Below are positions 38,445 to 51,133 of a stretch of 64,000 bases of DNA, one piece after another. The notes below the pieces were generated by a model. The model searched no databases and was not told where the DNA came from. It saw only the letters and a program-made list of their open reading frames with translations. Position 1 is the first letter of the stretch, and the number at the start of each line of letters is the position of its first letter. Made by a program: the position numbers and the translations under genes. Source of the DNA: Lingula anatina (Eukaryota; Brachiopoda; Lingulata; Lingulida; Lingulidae); NCBI RefSeq assembly GCF_001039355.2, contig NW_019774803.1:281718-345717 (forward strand), given 5' to 3'.

Positions 38445-41400
38445 TTTGTTTGTTTCGGGGGGGGGGGGGGTAGGGGTTCCTTTTTCCTCTTCTCCCCCAA
38501 TATTCCTTTACATCCTGGATTCGCCATTGTCCGGCAGTTCTTTTTCTTCTTTCTTGTGATAACTACGGTATGTTTTTTTTAGGAAACTACCTATAAAAAG
38601 TTAAACGGTTTTAAACGTGACTTGATAAAAAGATCGAGAATCGTTCGATATCTGAAGTTAGAAAAATCAATAATTTCTAACAATAAATAAAAGAAGTAAT
38701 CGAAGGCGAACTTGTTTGAAAGCTTTAAATTTCTGGGCGTCTTTAACCTATTTGATGGTAGTGTTTGTGATTCCATAGTCGTAAAAGTAACTTTGTGCTC
38801 GCCTGATATTTCTCTTGTATTGTAGTACTATATTTGGTTGCTTTTCTTCAAAAGTAAGCCGTAGTCTTTATTTGTGTTTCCCCAACTTTTGTATTTGCAT
38901 TCTAATGCATTCTGTTGCGGTACAAGCAAAATTGAAAGCGTTTCACAAAACCTAAAGAACATCAGGCGTTCTATTTCCCGCCCCAAACACCTGGTCGTAT
39001 AATGTTCATAAAGCAAGTTTATTTATATATTTATTTATTACCTGACCAAACCTTTGTGATCACGTGATATGGGGTCACGACCCCCGTCACAGCTGCCTTA
39101 GGGGTTCTAAAGGAGAGAAAACTAAGCCAATCCGAGTCGATAGTGAAAAATAATTGATGATAAATCGAGGCAAAGGTTACAAGTTATAGTTTTTGCACGA
39201 TGTATATAATGTATACCGTTTCTCTTTATTAGTGTTGTCGCAAATAGCATATCTTTATTTGGTTTCTATATACGTTTATGTTAAAGGTAAAGTCAATTTA
39301 ATACAAAGATGAACCAGTTTTACGCTTCAATATTAGGTTAGACAACCATACTGCTTTTCATTTATTTTTAACGACAGACGGACAAACAAATTGTGGAAGA
39401 AAGAGACACGTCAACGCATTTATACTTCAGTATTTTAACAGCTGTATTTGACAAGAAGTCTGAAGCAATTTGCCGTGCAAGTTGATATAATAGGAATTTC
39501 ATTTAAAGAATAGAAAAGATTCACGCTTTTAATCTCAGCATTTTTTTTTTGGTATGTACACTGTAAAGATAAGGAAGAATATTCTATCATTATAAACAAT
39601 GCTTTTCGTATGTTTGTCATTTTCGTCTGGGGTGAATTTCAAATAATTTTTCTAGTATTTTTGATTTTTCACATTCATCTGCAAAATTCCCATCCATTCA
39701 CAAATGCTTTTGTGTCAGGATAAATTTCTACTAATCTCTTTGAAAGTTTTATACAAAATTTATAATCATTCATGACATTAGACAAAACTCGCGTTTATCT
39801 AGCATAGAATGTTTTTACATACTGTAAAGTGTGTACATTTTCTTATTTGTGTATATCAAACATAAGAAGCGAATTATCTTTATATGAAACACAGTTGTGT
39901 GGGAATTTTATCTTTAAGTATATTGTTTAAATTAAATCGAAATGTTCTGGATGTAATAAATGATTATGCATTCTTCAAAGCCCGCACCAATTACGAAATC
40001 AAAACTCACTGCAAGGGAAAAAACTACCTCCTTTTGCTTTTAAACTTTGTTTATTGATTTTACTAACGATACGTAATATAAATCCTTCAGGCCCGTAGCC
40101 AGCAATTTCAAAAGGGGGGTTCTTTTTCTGAAAAAGTGGACCTTTTCCCATAAAAACTTCATGTACCTAGATCACATTTTACCCAGAGTGGACCTTTTCC
40201 CAGCAAAAGGGGCGGTTCTTTCGAACCCCCCGAACCCCTCCTGGCTACGGGCCTGTCCTTCCATACCTACATATCGAATTAACATACTAATTCCGGACGC
40301 GCGCATGCATTCTTCCAGATTACCGCAACGTACAGAATTGCATATTACTACAGGGACACGACAACCGATGATTTCTATTCCCTGTACTTCTGCAACACGA
40401 CGACCATTGGAACAGGTACATTATTGGGATTCCAGCTTTTTAATCTGAAATGTTCCTCAGGAGGTTGTGGAGGCGGAAACACAATTGTAGTTGGTGGCAG
40501 CGGCGGGTTGCTGTACACGTGCACGGACTATTCGGCGTTCGCCAAAATCTCCACGGGAGAGGGGTCGGAGAATTTCAATGTGACTGGAGATTCGGTTTTA
40601 TAGTAGGTTTTACAATTTTACAGTAATAGTTTTATGTCGACAATAAAGATTTTATATGATTTTATATTTTAATTTTGACGTAGAATGCTGTTTATTTCTC
40701 TTTTGACTTAAAATACATATATAAATATTACTGAAATATGGTTGAAAAGGGAATTAGACTAAAAGTGATCAAAAACCTAACTATACAATCTTTATATTCG
40801 TGTCAAATTAATGCACAACTGCAGTATGTTGATAAGTGCATTTCTATCATCACATATGTCTATATTTCAGCTTATTTTTCAATGGCCTTCCAGACTTAAT
40901 GCCAAATTATAACGGCAGATTGAGACTTCAAAGCACGATCAATGCTACAGTACGGAGTGATACTGGAACGATAAACTCCTCCCCTTGGGCGCCTTTGGTT
41001 CCTGAAGTGCGTTTACAAAAAGGGTGCACCGCTACCTTTGATATACCAGGTACAATCATGATATATAAATACATCAAGCATTGTTGTTTTTCTTTCCTTT
41101 TAAATGGACTGTAAAAAAATCCGTAGTCGCACTTATACATGCAGATATTACAGTTGCAATTGCTACATCTCTTTACATTTTTGGGATTCAATAGGTCATT
41201 AGGGTAATCTGTCACATTCCCATAAGGAGTTTTGTCAAAGCATGCAATAATAACACTGTGATGCCAAGGTTTTGGTCACATTACTCAAATGTTAACACGC
41301 GCTAAATAATTACCACTTTCATCTGTGAGAAAGTCGTCTTCTTCTCGTTAATTTTGCATGGAATTGTTTTCGTAGGCCTACATAGACACCGGGTAACACA

Positions 41401-41644
41401 TAATTGTGTACCGATATATAATATAAGAAATATACAGTTTCAAATGTATCTGTCAAATATGCGCTGAAACTGGAGGATATCTGTTTACTTCTAGTATATG
41501 ATAGTGACGGTGACACAGTAAGATGCCGGTGGGCCCAGTCTGGACAGGGAGAGTGTGCCACGTGCACTGAAGAAGATATCGGGTTCTCTTTGGATGAGGT
41601 ATGATGCTTTGTTTTTTCATAACTTTACCAATCTAAACCACGTG

Positions 41645-41682
<38 letters not shown>

Positions 41683-44600
41683 TATTTTTATTTTGCCATC
41701 TCCGAGCAGCAGAATACAATATTTAACATAACCGTATTTAACGTACGGTAACGTTTCAGTCAATTTATTAAACTCATTTCTCTTAAGATATAGGGCCTGT
41801 ATGTGACGGAGTTCGGTTGTCAGGTGGAAGATAAAAGGGGGGGGGGATAAAAAGTCAAAACAGAGAATTGTGCTTTCCTCACGTTACTCAGTTACTCAGA
41901 AAGTTACTTCCAGTTCAAATAATTGAAATCAAAGTATGTGCCTCCGTGATCTCACTTGGTTTGTCTTCGCAATAATAACAGTTCATAATATAATTAGGCA
42001 TTAACGATGTTGGTAGTCAAAACGCATGTTGAAAATTATTGTCTTTTTTTCTTTTGAATAGAGTGTTTATTTATTTATTTTTTTTTTCATTTTCAGTGCA
42101 CGGTTAGTTACAACGGGTCTAACATAACAGAACGACACTATATGATGGCAATAGTTCTCGAGGATTTCGCGAGTTCCTCAAGTACGGCATCCTTTAGTGC
42201 AGCACCTCTTCAGTTTCTGGTCAAAATTTATTCTTCTGGTGAGGGATGTAACGCTAGACCCACTTTCACTGCCGACACGCCGATAGATGGCACGACAATC
42301 ACAGTACCTCCGGGACAGAATTTTACAACAGTTCTATCATCTAGTAGTCCGAGGAGTGGAATAAAGTAATTGCATTTCTTTTAGATATGCTTGGTTTTGC
42401 TTGTACAATGTGCTTGAAAAAAATCATTTTCTAAAATTCTTTGAATAATTTTTTTACCATGTTATCGAAGATAATTCAATTTCTAAAATTATTTAAATAA
42501 TTTATAAAATTACTTTTTAAAATACTGAATTTAGATTATCACTAAGTTGTTCATACAAATTTGCTAAGTGTATAAGTTAAAGATAGCACAATTTTCATGC
42601 TCAATAGAAAGGACGGTATTTAAATTTAGCCTCAAAAACAACTTAACAGTGTTGTTCTTAAGAATTATCAGCCTGCAACCTTTTCAATCTAATTTCTTCT
42701 GTTATTCATGCACATGAGCAACGATGCCGCCGATGAAAGTCTGTGAAAAAAAAAAATATATATATATATAATAAATTAATTTTTACAATGATGCCATACA
42801 TAATGTTAAGATATACATGTAATAAATGAAAAAAAAAACAATAAAGAAGAAATTATTGAATTATTCATCTTTTTCATGTAGCATTCAGGAGATCCAGACC
42901 GTCTCCCCACTCGGTGCCTGGAAGAGTCCACTGAGTTCCAGTGGTGGACAGTGGTCAGTGCAGGTGGACTGGACGCCCTCTGAGGAGATGCGAGGACGGA
43001 TGGAGTACCTCTGTTTTATGGCGATTGACTCCGAAGGGTGAGTTGTCTTTATTTGATGCATGGGTAACAATTTCATTATTTTGAAAGTGTTTTTTTTTTT
43101 TTTCAATTTAAACACGTAGTTCTGAATATAAAATAAAAAGCCTTGTCATCCAAAGCGTATTGTGTTTAGTAGTTGAAAATATTACACAAAAACGCACATT
43201 GCGTTTAACACACAGTTCAACTTAGTGGAAATTTTATATTGACCATGTTTTTACCCTCAATAAATAAATACATAAATAGTTTTATTATTTTTTAATTCTA
43301 GGCTGACGTCAGAGTTGAGGTGTATCAGGCTTCATGTTACAGGTACAATTAATTCTCGCATGCATGCATAAGAATAAAATAAGAAGAATTGTCGGCTGAA
43401 AAAAATGGTTAAATGTCGTTCACAAAAACTGCTTCTCGGTGTGATAAAAGCTTACACTTATTCAAAGAAGAATATTACAAGTTAAAGCTGAACAGAGAGT
43501 TAAACAATTAATCATCTTGATATCCTTTCCACATGCATATGCTTTACACAGCATGTAAGGCAAAAAAGGTAGGAATCTCTATGCTTCTATTGGTTTTTCC
43601 TTTGACCGATTTTTTTAAACCCAACACCACATAAATTTCAAAATTTCAGATATCGTTACAACAGAGCCTCCAACGACCAGTACTACAACTATAACCACAA
43701 CATCGACCTCTGCCACAACGACTACGACCACAACGACTCCAACAACAACAACGTCTACAACTACTACAAGTACAACAACTACAACAACACCAAAAACTAC
43801 AACAACTAGTACAACATTGTCCACTACAACTACAACAAGAACAACGTCAACGACATCTAAACCGTCAACTTCAACTAAGTTGTCGCAATTGTCTAGTAGG
43901 ACTTCTCCAGCAAGCAGGATTTCCTCAGAGACATCCACCACATATACTGATATATCCACAAGGTCAAACGAAGGTCAACTTTCATCTACAACAGAACTTC
44001 CAAAAGGTAGAGCAAGCACTGTAACCATAGCAACCTCCTGGGTTCTCTTCTGTTCCTTAGCGATGGCGTTTATGACTAGAAGGAATATTTATCCTTTGTA
44101 TTATTCTTAGAAAATATTTCAAATTTTTTAAATTCACATTAAAAAAGAAAAAGAAAATCATGGTCCAGATTTGGCTCCAATTTTAATACAAATTTAAAGT
44201 TTCCGTCCCTACCATCCCGCCGTTCGTTTGTGTGCTAATTATTTGGTGCTTGGTGCTTCGATATTTCACCAATTTAATCCCTGCATGCTGAATTCATTGC
44301 CTTTCAAGCAATAATCATAATTAGTCAAAACCAACCTTGTCTTACCTAGTCAAGCTGAAATACACATTCATTTGTTTTCGCAAATTTATCTTTGACTTTG
44401 TTTTCTTTTCTTGCACGGCTAAATTTTTCTTTTTTGGTCACTATGTTTGTTGTCTATGTTTCCTTTTAGTAGCATTAAATTTAATAACCTGCACATAAAC
44501 GTTATTGCACACTTCAACACGATATATTTACTTGTTAAACGATGCACCAATACCGAAGGTGTTTTGCATCTGTTTTGGGGTATTTTATTTTTTAATAATT

Positions 44601-47136
44601 TCTGTATTAATGTTTTGTTTGCTATTGTTACCTTGCATATCTCCAATACATGTTTGCATTTTGATAAATATATTGCATTTTCGTAATACGTTGTCTATTA
44701 AATTTGCACGTGTGTTGCTTTATTGTTAATATTTTGAACCTACGCACCTCATTAAAAGTCCAGAAAATTAGTCAGCTCCTGGTTAAATATTCTGATCTAG
44801 TCATGGCCTTTAAAGTCGAAGGCAAGTCAGGGCATAAAATGGATTATTCACAGTGAGAAATGAACCCATTGCTTGTGCCTTCTAGAACCCTCCACATCCG
44901 CCAGTGCCGAAATCGAATTAGCAAGTTATACTCTTCAACCAACTGGTGAAACCGGGCTCATGGTTTCAACAGCGCAATTTCATTCAGCCCAAAGTTGGGT
45001 AACATCAACATCTGCGCCATCAACAGTTCAAAGTCCCCTGACATCGCTATCTGCGACAGCCACATTTCAGAGTTCAGCAACTGGTGAAACCGGGCTCATG
45101 GTTTCAACAGCGCAATTTCATTCAGCACAAAGTTGGGGAACATCAACATCTGCGCCATCAACAGTTCAAAGTCTCCTGACCGCCACATTTCAGAGTTCAG
45201 CAACATCGTTATCAACTCAGATCACAGCACAAACTTCGCCATCATCGATCATTTCTTCGGCCGCAAATTCGGTCTGGCCTACGACTGTGATAGGTATTTC
45301 GCCTTCCAGCGCCGATGTTTATTCATGGGTTACCTCGACAACGGAAAGCGCTTTTCGGTATTCTTCTGAATTCTTGGTTGTATCTCCCTCAGTAGGGAGC
45401 TCAAATTATCCAAGGAACAATAGTAGTAGCGAGACTGTGTCAGTTGTGACGTCACGGGCAGAAACTGCCGTGCTATATACTTCTGTCCCAGAAACTGCAG
45501 AATTATCAATTCAAAGTTCAATGACCACGCCTCCTGGGACCGCCTCCATACAAGGTTCGGCAACATCATTATCAAATGCGATCACAGCACAAGGTTTGTC
45601 ATCATCGATACCTTTTTCGGGTGCAAATCCGTCCTGGCCAACGATCAGGATCAGTACCGATCATCTTAGAAGTATACATTCATCGTCCTCTAGTGAATAT
45701 TTTAGTCATGAAGTCACTTCGGAGTCATTTGATCCTGGAGGGTCACCCAGTGAAGTCACAACGGGCTTGAACGTCGTGGAGACGTCATTCTCATTTTCTG
45801 TTTCTGATAAAGCACAAACAGACATTTTATCTAGTTCAAGAAGAACATTTTCTGGAGGTAATATGCAAAGTACTGTGACCAGTGCTCAGCCTGTTTTGTC
45901 CACAGAGACATATGAAACAACGAAAAACTATTACTCATCTATGGAGATTTCATCGCCACGTGCAGTGAGTAGTCGACGTCACTCATTGCAATCTCCAGGC
46001 ATTCTCCCATCATCTGCGCGTCATCATTCTTCAATTTCAGTTATTTATCCATCATCGTCATCACATTTATCTCATATATCGACATCTACCCAAATGACAC
46101 AGACAATCAAGTTTGAAAGTAGCAGCTCGTTATTGCCTTCGAACAATGAGACGCGAGGGGGCGTTGATACCCAATCTAGTGGTATGAAATCGTCTTCATA
46201 TTTTCGTTTTTTTTTTAAGTATTAAACATAACCGTTCAAGTGAATGAAATAAAATTAACGGTTTTCGTCGTCGTAGCTAAAATTAAAATGATTTTTATTA
46301 CTCCTTCATTTATGATCATTTCGATGTATGGAAAATCCGTAGTGGATAAAATTATATACTTAACATTTTTAGAAATATATTAATTATTTTGATTTTGATT
46401 CTAATGTTAAAAAGTGATATATTTGAACTGACTTTTCTTTACATTGCAGCTACCGATCCTGACTTTCTCATGACTTGGTCCTCTCTCGGACTTGCAGTAC
46501 TTGCTCTTATCGGGTCAGTCATTTCTGTTGTCCACTGTATTCTGACAGGCCGCCACTACGAGCGCAACAGTCAGCTACACACCAGCAGTGCCAAGACAAA
46601 CTCAACTCAGGGGACGAGACTCAGTTCTGACGTGTCGTCAATGGCAGGTAAGGGATCTTGTAGTTACTTTATACTTCTTAAACTTTAACAGTCAGTCATA
46701 AAGGAGTCCAGTAACATTTTATTCCACCAGGCAAATGGGTTTCTCTTTTGAAGTAGAAATGATAAATGTACATACTACATAGAACGCAGTGACCAGTACA
46801 TGTATTGTGTAAGAAATTAAACGCACCTTCTAATATTATGACATTCTCATTCCAATATGCCAAATTTCTACGACATTTGGCGATTTGAACAACTGGCAAA
46901 GACGTTATTTATTTAAAGGAAAATGAAACACACAAGTTTGTTAAATTTTCGTACCATAGAGTTTTTGTCATATTTTAGGAGTAGCGGCATTGGCTCATCT
47001 CTCCGAGCAAGGTGACCTGAAACTCACTTGGAGCTTTCATCCATTGGCAACAACAATGTTAAAACAGCCGTTCAAAATCCCTAGACCAAAATGCAAGACA
47101 GCCCATCACAGAAACTGGAGAGATTATGAAATCTAA
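28797..47136 (+). CDS. Mucin-like type I membrane protein with unnamed metazoan extracellular module
   Basis: Twelve exons phase cleanly: 28797-28934, 40319-40415, 40461-40602, 40871-41049, 41495-41598, 42097-42365, 42882-43037, 43302-43342, 43650-44006, 44886-46181, 46450-46647 and 46979-47136, about 1044 residues. A signal peptide (about 1-27) is followed by a Cys-containing ectodomain (about 28-375). Its ordered motifs are RSDTGTINSSPW, GCTATFDIP, DSDGDTVRCRWA, AIVLEDF, APLQFLV, SPLGAWKS and WTPSEE. This pattern recurs, from memory, in uncharacterised mollusc, cnidarian and fish proteins. A Thr-rich exon 9 and Ser/Thr-rich exon 10 (about 376-926) form a likely O-glycosylated stalk. Exon 10 contains a 46-residue tandem repeat (44942 and 45080). 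A membrane helix near 938-957 (LGLAVLALIGSVISVVHCIL) and a tail of about 87 residues follow. Probably a cell-surface mucin or adhesion receptor; ligand unknown. Confidence 0.85.
30757..30954 (+). repeat. Perfect 98-base tandem duplication
   Basis: Two copies beginning CCGTATCTTTTGATCTCAGG, with no mismatch seen by eye, in intron 1 of the mucin-like gene. Either a very recent duplication or an assembly or read artefact. Confidence 0.9.
31332..31611. mobile_element. MITE with GGGGCCGTTTTCACAAA-type ends
   Basis: Left end GGGGCCGTTTTCACAAA, right end the imperfect inverse of GGGATCCGTTTCACAAA. Internal inverse match: AGCCCGAATTTTGGTTG.. against the region before ATCGGGCTG. About 280 bases, non-coding. 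Confidence 0.6.
32560..33070 (+). repeat. Degenerate tandem repeat, about 75-base period, seven units
   Basis: Units start near 32562, 32628, 32713, 32792, 32871, 32943 and 33013. The shared core is a G-rich lead (GCGGGAGA, GGGACAA, GGGAAGT), then TTTCTTTTGTATCTAAAA, AGTTATTTNTAGTTTTTCGAG. Strongly diverged and non-coding, inside intron 1. Confidence 0.6.
34961..35003. repeat. (TA)n microsatellite
   Basis: About 20 TA units in intron 1 of the mucin-like gene. Confidence 0.9.
38405..38442. repeat. (TG)n microsatellite
   Basis: About 18 TG units followed by TTTG units and a G-run, intron 1. Confidence 0.9.
40088..40255. mobile_element. MITE with perfect 15-base ends, next to exon 2 of the mucin-like gene
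   Basis: Ends CAGGCCCGTAGCCAG and CTGGCTACGGGCCTG are exact inverses. TCCTT lies directly outside on both sides. Internally AGTGGACCTTTTCCC occurs twice. The element ends 63 bases before the exon 2 start (40319), so it has displaced the intron's branch-point neighbourhood. Confidence 0.8.
41646..41683. repeat. (GATA)n microsatellite
   Basis: Nine GATA units about 50 bases after the exon 5 donor. Confidence 0.9.
44007..44110 (+). other. Possible alternative 3' end of the mucin-like gene (intron 9 read-through)
   Basis: If the exon 9 donor (GTAGAG, weak) is not used, the frame continues 34 codons to a TAG at 44108-44110. It encodes TIATSWVLFCSLAMAFM followed by RR and a short tail, a plausible membrane anchor. 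An ATTAAA lies at 44697-44702. This would give a short isoform anchored without exon 10. Confidence 0.35.
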
Positions 47137-47520
47137 ACATTTTCCCCAAAAATACTGAAAAAAGACCTATAAATGTACATGTATGAAGACGGATGTTAAA
47201 AGCCGAAGCCTACTGTCTTTCAGGACTAAAAACAGATCATCACCCGAAGCCCTTCTTGCAATGTGGTCTAGGAGCGTATCTACGGAAAAAAGTGCCTATG
47301 GCAAGCGCTGACAATACTTATGTTGAAATATTTGACAGACACTTTTCGAAAACTTATAGAAAGACATTTATGACACCCCCTTAAAGTTTCGCCCAGGGCA
47401 CTTGCCAGTGACTGATATACCCTGTTTACTTCTCTGTGATATGGCAATACCATGACTGTCTCTAACTTACTGTCCGTTTATATCTTATTCTTTATTTTGT
47501 CGGTACCCATTTCCCATTAC

Positions 47521-47526
47521 AATAAA
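47521..47526 (+). promoter_or_regulatory. Poly(A) signal of the mucin-like gene
   Basis: AATAAA about 385 bases after the stop. The duplicate block has it at 50583-50588. Confidence 0.5.
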
Positions 47527-48098
47527 GTGAATTTTACAAATTTTATCAGTCTTAATCGGTGCAGTGAAACATTTTCATTAATGTTTACAAATATATTTTT
47601 ATATATTTGTACTGAAATATACGAAGACCTGGAAGTATATTTTCCAAAAACAGTTACGGCATGCACACAATTTTGTAGTGAAGGGGTAAAGGACCTAATA
47701 TCTCGTAGTTTTCCAATTGAAACGCAACACAAACACCGTCAAAGATTATGGTTAACTATCCTTTCGAATCCTATCTGATAAAGGATAATGAGGATAAACA
47801 TGTATTTAATATCCTTTTTAAAAATGCCCTTTTTAAAAATCTTTTTCGGAATATATATTAATATAATATTATTAATTATATAATTCACAATCTCATTCCC
47901 TGATGAAGTCTGACAGCAAGTAGACGAAATATTATGGTAAGATCAGACAAATATAAGTAGCTATAGACAAAAGAATCTTCACAAGTCTAACTTCTGATTC
48001 CATGAATGGCGAACGTGGGCTTGGTGCTGAAAATTTAATTTTAGTCAGCAGGCCAATTCCCCTAACTTTGCAAAATGTATGGCAGAAGACCTTATCGA

Positions 48099-48101
<3 letters not shown>

Positions 48102-48137
<36 letters not shown>
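48102..48137. repeat. (TG)n microsatellite, length differs between blocks
   Basis: About 18 TG units here against about 13 at 52850-52874. The flanks are identical, as expected of two alleles. Confidence 0.9.
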
Positions 48138-48140
<3 letters not shown>

Positions 48141-48193
48141 GAAAGACAACCAATGCTGATTTTTCAGAATAATTTTCACATAGGGGAAACACC

Positions 48194-48356
48194 TGTAACA
48201 GGAATGAAAGTCCTAGGAGTGGAAGTCTGGGCTCCCATATGATTAGTACAGGTTAGGGTTAATTGGAGTATTGGGGTTAGTATATGGACTAATGTCACCT
48301 GTACAAAGTAATGGGAAGCGGGCTACGGTTCCTAGCGGACTTCCATTCCTGTTACA
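48194..48356. mobile_element. MITE with TGTAACAGGAATG ends
   Basis: Starts TGTAACAGGAATGAAAGTCC, ends with the near-exact inverse of TGTAACAGGAATGGAAGTCC. 163 bases, carrying GGTTAGGGTTAATTGG internally. The same element sits at 52934-53096 in the second block. Confidence 0.7.
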
Positions 48357-48677
48357 CCTTGGCTACATGTGAAGTAGGCCCAGTTAGACACTTTTGGACT
48401 TGTAGAGTATCGTATGTGACATCGAATATTTGCACGACTTTGAGCATACGAAGGTATGATCACCGGGTTTATTGAACATTCGTGAACAGTTTCAGTAACA
48501 GCCTCTCATCGAAAATGAGCTATACCTGTTGTTATTTGCATAACAACAGGTTGGTCATCGTAGTGCGAGCTGTCTTCCCGAATGCTCACTTAGCAGTTAG
48601 ACAGAGTCGGGTGTAGACGCAACAGTATGTGTGGTGCAGTCAGAAGGTCGAGCTTTTATAAGACGTGGAAGCAATTG

Positions 48678-48678
48678 N
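48678..48678. other. Single N, probable contig join
   Basis: The sequence before the N is 3' flank of the mucin-like gene; directly after it the sequence restarts inside exon 10 of the same gene. Confidence 0.75.
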
Positions 48679-50163
48679 AGGCTTGAACGTCGTGGAGACG
48701 TCATTCTCATTTTCTGTTTCTGATAAAGCACAAACAGACATTTTATCTAGTTCAAGGAGAACATTTTCTGGAGGTAATATGCAAAGTACTGTGACCAGTG
48801 CTCAGCCTGTTTTGTCCACAGAGACATATGAAACAACGAAAAACTATTACTCATCTATGGAGATTTCATCGCCACGTGCAGTGAGTAGTCGACGTCACTT
48901 ATTGCAAACAGTCACCAAATGGACAGAGACAGAGACGTATACGTCATCTTTGTCTACTATGCACGCTGTATCTACATTACAAACTAATCATGACGTCACA
49001 TCATCGCCGGAAGTGACGTCAGGCATTCTCCCATCATCTGCGCGTCATCATTCTTCAATTTCAGTTATTTATCCATCATCGTCATCACATTTATCTCATA
49101 TATCGACATCTACCCAAATGACACAGACAATCAAGTTTGAAAGTAGCAGCTCGTTATTGCCTTCGAACAATGAGACGCGAGGGGGCGTTGATACCCAATC
49201 TAGTGGTATGAAATCTTCTTCATATTTTCGTTTCTTTAAAGTATTAAACATAACCGTTCAAGTGAATAAAATAAAATTAACGGTTTTCGTCGTCGTAGCT
49301 AAAATTAAAATGATTTTTATTACTCCTTTATTTATGATCATTTCGATGTATGGAAAATCCGTAGTGGATAAAATTATATACTTAACATTTTTAGAAATAT
49401 ATTAATTATTTTGATTTTGATTCTAATGTTAAAAAGTGATATATTTGAACTGACTTTTCTTTACATTGCAGCTACCGATCCTGACTTTCTCATGACTTGG
49501 TCCTCTCTCGGACTTGCAGTACTTGCTCTTATCGGGTCAGTCATTTCTGTTGTCCACTGTATTCTGACAGGCCGCCACTACGAGCGCAACAGTCAGCTGC
49601 ACACCAGCAGTGCCAAGACAAACTCAACTCAGGGGACGAGACTCAGTTCTGATGTGTCGTCAATGGCAGGTAAGGGATCTTGTAGTTATTTTGTACTTCT
49701 TAAACTTTAACAGTCAGTCATAAAGGAGTCCAGTAACATTTTATTTCACCAGGCAAATGGGTTTCCCTTTTGAAGTAGAAATGATAAATGTACATGCCAC
49801 ATAGAACGCAGTGACCAGTACATGTATTGTGTAAGAAATTAAACGCACTTACCCTTCTAATATTATGACATTCTCATTCCAATATGCCAAATTTCTACGA
49901 CATTTGGCGATTTGAACAACTGGTAAAGACGTTATTTAATTAAAGGAAAATGAAACACACAAGTTTGTTAAATTTTCGTACCATAGAGTTTTTGTCATAT
50001 TTTAGGAGTAGCGACATTGGCTCATCTCTCCGAGCAAGGTGACCTGAAACTCACTTGGAGCTTTCACCCATTGGCAACAACAATGTTAAAACAGCCGTTC
50101 AAAATCCCTAGACCAAAATGCAAGACAGCCCATCACAGAAACTGGAGAGATTATGAAATCTAA
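48679..50163 (+). pseudogene. Second version of mucin-like exons 10 (partial), 11 and 12
   Basis: Exon 10 part to 49205, exon 11 49472-49669, exon 12 50006-50163. The reading frame and all splice sites are intact, so this is not decayed; it only lacks exons 1-9. Relative to the first version it carries 113 bases (48908-49020) in place of 5, a net in-frame gain of 36 Ser/Thr-rich codons. There are few substitutions (for example Ala to Thr in exon 12). Most likely the other allele of the same gene; a true partial tandem copy is the alternative. Confidence 0.75.
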
Positions 50164-51133
50164 ACAATTTCCCCAAAAGTACTGGAAAAAAACTATAAAT
50201 GTAGGGCCTACATGTATGAAGACAGATGTTAAAAGCCGAAACCTACTGTCTTGCAGGACTAAAAACAGATCATCACCCGAAGCACTTCCTTATGAAAATA
50301 GAATCGTCTTCACCATCTTGCAAGTGGTCTAGGAGCGTATCTACGGAAAAAAGCGCCTATGGCAAGCGCTGAAAATACTTCTGTTGAAATATTTGACAGA
50401 CCTTTTTAAGATAACTTATAGAAAGACATTTATGACACCCCCTTAAAGTTTCGCCCAGGGCACTTGCCAGTGACTGATATACCCTGTTTACTTCTCTGTG
50501 ATATGGCAATACCATGACTGTCTCTAACTTACTGTCCGTTTATATCTTATTCTTTATTTTGTCGGTACCCATTTCCCATTACAATAAAGTGAATTTTACA
50601 ATTTTTATCAGTCTTATTCGGTGCATTGAAACATTTTCATTAATGTTTACAAATATATTTTTATATATTTGTACTGAAATATACGAAGACCTGGAAGTAT
50701 ATTTTCCAAAAACAGTTACGGCATGCACACAATTTTGTAGTGAAGGGGTAAAGGACCTAATATCTCGTAGTTTTCCAATTGAAACGCAACACAAACACCG
50801 TCAAAGATTATGGTTAACTATCCTTTCGAATCCTATCTGATAAAGGATAATGAGGATAAACATGTATATAATATCCTTTTTAAAAATGCCCAGTTCTTGG
50901 AAATCATATCAACGTAGAGAATTATTTAATTATTTAATGTGTTTGAGCATCATTTTGTTAGGAATTTTTCTCTGAACATGTGACCGTTCAAATTGAAACA
51001 GTTGAAGAGATCAAATTACAAAAATGACGATTTATGCCATTTTCAAACTTTTATTTGGAATGCGCTGAGATGTCAAAGTTGTTTATTATATTGTATTTTT
51101 GAAAAAAAAAAAATTTAAAATCCATAGTGGACC

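Noticed and set aside
43615-43959. 114-codon minus-strand Val-rich frame
   Set aside because: It is the antisense of the Thr-rich codons of mucin-like exon 9.
48240-48290. Interstitial telomere-like sequence (GGTTAGGGTTAATTGG)
   Set aside because: There is only one imperfect pair of units, and it lies inside a MITE present in both blocks.
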